This document shows positions 59,601 through 64,000 of a stretch of DNA of 64,000 nt, piece by piece. Made by a program: the position numbers and the translations under genes. Below the pieces are notes generated by a model that saw nothing but the letters and a program-made list of their open reading frames with translations, made no database searches and had not been told where the DNA came from. The first letter of the stretch is position 1. Each line of letters starts with the position of its first letter. The stretch covers positions 1 through 64,000 of the forward strand of contig JASFXZ010000140.1 in assembly GCA_032209605.1 (NCBI GenBank), in the 5' to 3' direction. Origin of the DNA: Mactromeris polynyma. Lineage: Eukaryota; Mollusca; Bivalvia; Venerida; Mactridae.

Positions 59601-62600
59601 ATGTTTCACCTTTGATATCCTTGCGTTTCACAGATTTTTCTCGCACAATTCACTTCGTGAGAACCCTTCCCCATTACCCACGTAATCATATATCGAATAG
59701 TTACATGTACATGGATTTAGATCCATGTATACATGTAGCAATATTGTGTTGTTTTTTTTTAAATTCTGAGAAAAGTGACGCTCGAGCAGGGGTATCGTAT
59801 TCTTGAAATATCCAATTGGTATCGTGGAAGCTGTAGCATTTTTTATTATATCAGATAATCTAACTGGCAATGCTTTTAGATTCATTTTAAACCACATATC
59901 AATGTTTAGTCCCTATCGAGTTTAAAGATTATAACGCGTACCTTATTGGTAAGATCATATATAAATCTGTGTTCAATTCATGAAATACAACCAGACCTCG
60001 TTCATTTTAATTCATCGGGTCCCAAATTTTATTTCGAATAAACCATGGTTTCGAATAGCCCATTTCAATTCGACGTGCCTAAGGAAGATATATCGGGACC
60101 TGATACATATTTCCGATGATACAAATTATAAGGATAATTCCTAAAGATAGCCGAAAATTGTAGTCCGATTGTATGTTAATTTCAGGTTAACATTTCTACT
60201 TCTTTTCAATTTAAGCTGTTCTGTTGAATTTGTTGGTGATCGTTATGGTGATAAAGTTTGGCAAATACAGAGCATCCACGGATATTTTCTTGACCAATTT
60301 GGCGGTCAGTGACATCATACACGCAGCTATAGTGACGCCCATACATTTGAAAACCATCTCCTCTGACCATGAGGACTTCAACGGAGGTAATGTGTTTGCT
60401 TCCTTCATGTGTATCATTTCAATCGACCGACCGAACCACCATCAACCAGACGACGCACCAACCGACAGATCGTTACTCTAATCAACAGAACGACGCACCG
60501 ACCGACCGACCGTAACACTAATCAACAGAACGACGCACCAACCGACCGACCGTTACCCAAATCAACAGGACGACGCACCAACCGACCGACCGTTACACTA
60601 ATCAACAGAACGACGCACCAACCGTCACACAAATCAACAGAACGACGCACCAACCGACCAACCGTTACACAAATCTACAGAACGACGCACCAACCGACCG
60701 TAACACTAATCAACAGAACGACGCATCAACCGACCGACCGTAACACTAATCAACAGAACGACGCACCAACCGACCGACCGTTACACTTATCAACAGAACG
60801 ACGCATCAACCGACCGACCGTAACACTAATCAACAGAACGATGCACCAACCATCTTAACACGAAAAATTGGTGATATTGCCCAGAACTGCCATCACTTAC
60901 CCACTTAACCCTCTTGGTTTTCAGAACGGATAAGTGTTTAGTAGTTAAAGCGATAAATATCTAGTTAACTACATATTTTTCTAGTTTATTGAGTGGTTAA
61001 AGAGTTAATTATCTAGTTAACTACATAATTTTCTAGTTAAGTATCTAGCTAACTAGATAGGTAACGCATTAACTTCATATGTTTTGGGTAACTGTTAAGT
61101 TGTTAACGCAATAAGTATCTAATTAACTACATACTTTGCTAGTTAATCAAGTACTTAACGAGTTAAGTGTCTAGATGTCTAGTTAACGTGATAATTAAGT
61201 AGAAAATAATGTAGTTAACTAAATACATAACTCGTTAACCTCTTCATAAACTAGACAATTATGTAGTTAACTGGTGGCAGAAATATGCCACCATATTTAA
61301 AAGCTGTTACTTCTACAGGCGTTGTTAGTATACACAATGTATTGATAACCTATCTTATCGTTTTGTGTTGTAATGAGAACCTTCTTATGCAAACATTTGC
61401 TTTGACATTTAACATTTTAACAAAACTAATAATTTTTGCTTCATTGTCAATCTAAGAAAAATCTGTCAAGAAAAATACATCATTCTTGAAAGGAAAGTAC
61501 CCTTTCTTTGTGAAACTGACTCTTGGCCATTGACGCTTATACAACACCCATTTATCGAATGACTAAGCAATACCTTTTAACAAGAATGTTATTATTTTTC
61601 TCATTAGATTAATAATGCTGTCATCTAACACGTTGGTCTTAAGTTGCTACGAAGATACTCATTACCCATAATCTAGAAATTTGTCATGTAACATTTTGCG
61701 TAAAAATTGAGGAAAAACATTTTGCTTCATAGTGCGACAGGAAAACAACTCACAGTACAAAATACAGCGATGTTTTATATACAGAAAAGGCTCAGAAAAA
61801 GATAGTGCCCACATCTACAATATTTACCTCCCTTGTTCTTAATCATCAGCCATTATGATAGGCAAAACTGATAAGCACTTATAGGAGTAATTCGCAAATA
61901 TGTGATAATTGAGAAAATTTTAGAATTTGCATGTGACAACCACTTTTTCTTTAATTTTTTGAGCCGACTGCCCACGTTAGCATAATGAACAAGCTATTTT
62001 TTTACATATGATTATTTTATCATCGTTAACATTATATTCCCTAAAACCTTGAAGGAAATTGCCTATTAATATGGCTGACTATTCAGAACAAGGGAGGTAA
62101 ATATTGTTAATGGGGGAACTATCTATCAGACCGTCTTTGAGTCTGAAGTAAGCCGGATGTAGTTTTAAGGTGGTCTTATAATAGCATTAAACACCGTAGA
62201 AAACATGAAAGAGTTTCATGGAAATATGGTCCTAATGTTAAGGTGGTCTTTAAGTGAAGTTTCACTATAACGTTTTAATTTTTTTCAGACAACACCATCT
62301 GCAAGATTATTATGTTTATTCCTCTGCTAACAATAATGTCGGCAATATTCACCATAGTTGCCATAGCAATAGACAGGTACCGATCAATCGTCCAGAAGAA
62401 ACAGATATATCGTCGTGGCGCCATTATAGTCACTGTCATCATTTGGATAGCTTCGGTTCTTTTCTCAGCACCTCAAATCTACGAGTACAATATTTATATC
62501 GATTCTTATGAAAACTACACGGCCTGTGGTTCGGAAGGTATTGTTGAACATTTCGAAACTGTTTACGCAACGTTTGCCTTCTGCTGTGGTTATTTTATAC

Positions 62601-63998
62601 CGCTCCTTGTCATTGCCGCCTGCTACACGAAAATTATCGTCTGCGTTTGGAAACATAGCAAGCGTGTCCAGGAGAACAGGATGCAGATGCAGGATGTAGA
62701 TGACCGGCGCAAAGTAACTGTCCAGAACGCACCAAACAGACTGTGTCACACGCTACCTGCAAGAATGATTAAAGTTCTGAAAATGCTCATTGCAATAACT
62801 GCTTCGTTCGTCCTGTTATGGACGCCATACTTTTTACTGTTTGTCCTGGCGGTGAGTTTTCTTTCATCTAGGATAATATTTAGCATTTTAATGGTTTTCA
62901 GTATTTGAAAAGTACTTGAACTCGCAATCTCTCATGACCATTATCCATTTGGATATGAAAAGTTTGGCTATTGTTGAGAGTTTGTTGCTTTAGCCAGACT
63001 CGGAGATAAATATACTTTTTTTTTCTATGGGAAGAGTGATGACGTTGTTACAGAGAGGCTGTAGCTCTGGAGAGGTTAATATTTGTTCCATTGTAGTAGC
63101 TAAATAATGATATGTTTCAATAAGGCATAACTGGCATATGCTGGGGTCAATGCATTTGTTTTAGCCATTTCCAGTTTCATGAAAAATCAAAAACTGGGTA
63201 GGTCTCATGAACATGACTTCCTATATTGCCTGGCGAAACGTGCTACTTTGAATACATTTATTGTTTTAGTATATATGTCCCTATCTATGTTCGAAATTCT
63301 AAAATGATATCTCCTCCTTTGCTCCTACTCTATGCAACATAATTAGGACCCTAGTGATCCCTACCTACAAAAAGGTAATAGGAAATGCATGGTGTACCTT
63401 ATACGACAGCCTGTACGAATAGTAGTGCAAGGAGCCACCAGCTATTATTAAAAAATATCTCCCCATCCCCATCAATGTCAATGTACAGTGGCGGCAGATG
63501 AGGTTTCATGGGGCGGTTGTGCTTGTTCAGGGGGTCTGGGGTGGCGACGGCCCACAGAAGTCAACGGCCTTATTCGCTGATTCTCAAGAAAATTGACAAA
63601 ATGTGGCTCAATGTATCTTCATGCTTAATAGATATATAGTATATATGTTTTAATTATTCAGATACATAACGCTAAGCAAGCTAATCCGATGTTGGGGTGC
63701 TGTTAGTTCATTGTTGAGTTTAATTTTCCAGGAAATCACTGGCATCGACGATTCGACGAAATTCGAGGAATGGCCGCATGTAGCCAGCAGACTAATGACT
63801 GCACTCAGTACAATATCGAATCCGGTACTGTATTTAGCATTCTGTGAAAAGTTTCGACAAATTATGAGCAAGTCAACCAACAAACCACGTGGCACCAACC
63901 CTTTAGGACACAACAGAGTGGCCCCTTTTAACACCAACTCGGGAAATAATGACAATCCACCAGTCAACAATATACGGGCACGTCAGAGGGCACTGTAG
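56660..63998 (+). CDS. Rhodopsin-class GPCR, probable peptide receptor, four exons
   Basis: Exons 56660-56735 (76 nt), 60216-60386 (171), 62289-62851 (563) and 63732-63998 (267) join in frame to 358 aa with GT/AG at every intron. Seen: helix 1 split between exons 1 and 2 (YIGILLTLCVI, then LLNLLVIVMVI), helix 2 with NLAVSDIIHAA, the Cys before helix 3 (TICKIIMFIP), the DRY box as IDRYRSI, W in helix 4 (VIIWIASVLFSAP), helix 5 with GYFIPLLVIAACY, a long basic third loop, helix 6 LWTPYFLLF, and NPVLYLAF in helix 7. This is a family A receptor of the neuropeptide type; the ligand cannot be told. The first exon is short and the N-terminus has no glycosylation site that I can see. Confidence 0.88.
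58535..60115. mobile_element. Inverted repeat pair in GPCR intron 1
   Basis: 58535-58640 and 59990-60110 are inverted copies of each other (for example TTCGACGTGCCTAAGGAAGATA at the right end and its complement at the left). They share TTCGAATAA- and CGGGTCC-type blocks. The space between has no transposase, so this is either a non-autonomous element or two separate insertions. Confidence 0.55.
58920..59110. repeat. Degenerate TCGTGTG-rich simple repeat
   Basis: Many copies of TGTCGTGTGTCG with variation. Open frames on both strands across it are artefacts. Confidence 0.75.
60415..60855. repeat. About 42-base minisatellite in GPCR intron 2
   Basis: About ten units of the form CAACCGACCGACCGTTACAC followed by TAATCAACAGAACGACGCAC. 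It begins 28 bases after the donor site of exon 2. The long open frame across it is an artefact. Confidence 0.92.
60930..61280. repeat. Degenerate AGTTAACTA-rich stretch
   Basis: Many variants of TCTAGTTAACTACAT in both orientations. No gene. Confidence 0.65.
61811..62112. mobile_element. MITE-like element of a second family in GPCR intron 2
   Basis: About 300 bases whose ends are inverted copies: CAATATTTACCTCCCTTGTT on the left and AACAAGGGAGGTAAATATTG on the right, with TCAGCCAT-type continuation inside. No coding capacity. Confidence 0.65.
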
Positions 63999-64000
63999 TA

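Noticed and set aside
60409..60858. 149-aa Thr/Arg-rich frame
   Set aside because: It is the 42-base minisatellite in the GPCR intron; the unit length is a multiple of three, which keeps the frame open.

Overview
The window is animal chromosomal DNA that carries two blocks of large-DNA-virus genes. The host is probably a lophotrochozoan, most likely a mollusc. Evidence for the host is a complete spliced innexin gene, two spliced PIM-type kinases and a spliced rhodopsin-class GPCR, all AT-rich, with introns that follow GT/AG rules, minisatellites and MITE-like elements. Evidence for the virus is an intact UL5-type helicase, a family of signal-peptide glycoproteins with a C-x-C-x2-C core, and many compact, mostly intronless genes with TATA boxes encoding RING, BIR and apoptosis-fold proteins. 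This gene content is typical of Malacoherpesviridae (oyster and abalone herpesviruses) and related endogenous elements. The family assignment rests on gene content, not on a search.

Layout. (1) 1-13.26 kb, viral block A: helicase, PIM-like kinase, Cys/His-rich protein, a 1553-aa four-domain glycoprotein, stand-alone GIY-YIG protein, second glycoprotein, BTB-like protein and RING protein. It ends in an array of TGACGTCA (CRE/ATF-type) repeats at 13.32-13.55 kb. (2) 13.6-30.6 kb, host-like block: a two-exon BIR gene with a novel helical domain, two five-exon PIM kinases in tandem, an innexin, several tandem arrays, and stray fragments of viral genes (18.8 kb, 22.3 kb). (3) 30.66-54.8 kb, viral block B: it opens with a second CRE array in inverted orientation to the first. 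It then carries BIR-UBA-RING IAP, a possible death-fold protein, a syntaxin-like SNARE, a spliced Zn protein, duplicated RING genes, a CARD-RING protein behind a 1.5 kb repeat array, a degenerate CRESS-Rep-like protein, a mini-RING with a PIP box, a Bcl-2-like cluster (three intact, one frameshifted) with a death-domain gene inside it, coiled-coil paralogues, a copy of the helical domain from the BIR gene, and a NADAR-domain protein. (4) 54.9-64 kb, host: a G-run/C-run inverted tract, repeats, then a four-exon GPCR with a complete reading frame.

How the parts fit. Block B reads as a host-manipulation cassette acting on apoptosis (IAP, CARD-RING, Bcl-2, death domain), ubiquitin (at least six RING proteins), membrane traffic (syntaxin), PCNA (PIP box) and ADP-ribose chemistry (NADAR). 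Four Bcl-2-like genes and the death-domain gene share one conserved upstream element, so they look like a co-regulated set. The same MITE family lies in block A, the host block and block B, and pieces of block B genes recur in the host block. The viral DNA has therefore resided in the chromosome and has recombined with it. Most viral reading frames are nevertheless open, so integration is recent, or the frames are under selection, or both.

Limits: no search was run. All domain calls come from reading motifs by eye, and splice sites were placed by GT/AG plus frame closure.
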